Source: Alphaproteobacteria bacterium (GTDB lineage: Bacteria > Pseudomonadota > Alphaproteobacteria > UBA8366 > Aestuariispiraceae). From it: DNA of 64,000 nucleotides. This document shows positions 63,885 to 64,000 of the stretch, in pieces (position 1 is the stretch's first letter; each line of letters starts with the position of its first letter). Under the pieces are notes generated by a model that worked only from the letters and a program-made list of their open reading frames with translations, did no database searches and had not been told where the DNA came from. Position numbers and translations under genes: made by a program. Where the stretch lies: the NCBI GenBank assembly GCA_006844765.1, contig SPJV01000097.1, forward strand, positions 1 to 64,000. Direction: 5' to 3'.

Positions 63885-64000
63885 CCAGGTGGGGCCTTAT
63901 CGGGTATCCTAATATGAATATGTGTTGAAAATGCGTTTCCAGGCGATGGGCGGATGGAAATTGCGGTGAAGCCGGTCTAAGTTAGCATCAGGAAGTCGAG
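63885..64000. other. No recognisable feature at window end
   Basis: Last 116 bases after the thioredoxin-like gene. No clear ORF start, hairpin or operator recognised. Confidence 0.4.

Noticed and set aside
1..64000. CRISPR arrays, IS elements, tRNA or rRNA genes
   Set aside because: Looked for repeat-spacer patterns, terminal repeats with transposase motifs and tRNA-like arms; none was recognised by eye. A tRNA scan could still find one that I missed.

Overview
The window reads as the chromosome of a heterotrophic alphaproteobacterium, about 58 % GC by eye with strong G/C third positions. The housekeeping set points there: GlnE followed by a BCP-type peroxiredoxin and a DUF455 protein, a TIGR02302/DUF4175 protein, an argH - small lipoprotein - lysA block, a large AsmA-like protein and DusA. 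I cannot name the genus. The composition looks even, and I see no tRNA, rRNA, IS element, integrase or CRISPR array.

Region 1 (1-4630) is an L-idonate/gluconate module: gluconate 5-dehydrogenase and gluconokinase (the latter cut by the window start) on the minus strand; a D-2-hydroxyacid (ketoaldonate-type) reductase, an L-idonate 5-dehydrogenase and 6-phosphogluconate dehydrogenase on the plus strand. Together they would take idonate to 5-ketogluconate, gluconate, 6-phosphogluconate and ribulose 5-phosphate.

Region 2 (4649-17972) is the most distinctive part. A tight six-gene minus-strand operon (two enolase-superfamily dehydratases, two PhyH-type Fe(II)/2-oxoglutarate oxygenases, a UxaA-family sugar-acid dehydratase and a 3-hydroxyisobutyrate-dehydrogenase-like reductase) diverges from a plus-strand operon of a RuBisCO-like protein, a DUF1537 four-carbon-acid-sugar kinase and an ApnO-like protein. 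The plus-strand trio matches the known D-apionate pathway (ApnO, OiaK, OiaX). An FAD-linked hydroxyacid dehydrogenase, a second HIBDH-like enzyme and an RraA-type aldolase follow.

Region 3 (18030-27911) holds an exported six-cysteine protein, an EamA exporter, a Gfo/Idh/MocA dehydrogenase, a complete TRAP transporter with enlarged permeases, a GntR/FadR-type regulator, an FAH-family hydrolase, a GcvA-like LysR regulator and an SDR. Region 4 (27975-38881) has a split transketolase with an HIBDH-like gene, divergent from an unassigned NAD(P)-binding oxidoreductase, a full-length transketolase and a shikimate-dehydrogenase-like protein. An IlvD/Edd dehydratase, a class II aldolase and a third PhyH oxygenase follow.

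The sugar-acid regions are tied together by a perfect palindrome, TGGTATACCA, that I found at four promoters (11237, 16264, 24461, 37172): the divergent RLP promoter, the FAD-dehydrogenase/HIBDH promoter, the TRAP/gntR promoter and the IlvD promoter. It has the look of a GntR/FadR-family operator, and the only such regulator in the window is encoded beside one copy. This suggests one regulon for uptake and oxidation or dehydration of plant-type, perhaps branched-chain, sugar acids.

Region 5 (38891-63884) is mostly core: a CHASE/PAS/GGDEF/EAL protein, DusA, an AsmA/YhdP-like protein, GlnE, peroxiredoxin, DUF455, ClpB with a heat-shock-type promoter, a hydroxylase/HD-oxygenase pair resembling TmpA/TmpB of quaternary phosphonate breakdown, a glyoxalase-fold protein, a small unknown, a methyltransferase with a Gly/Arg/Gln-rich expansion, TIGR02302, LysA, a small lipoprotein, ArgH and a Tat-type thioredoxin-like protein. 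All names rest on reading motifs and gene order; no database search was run.
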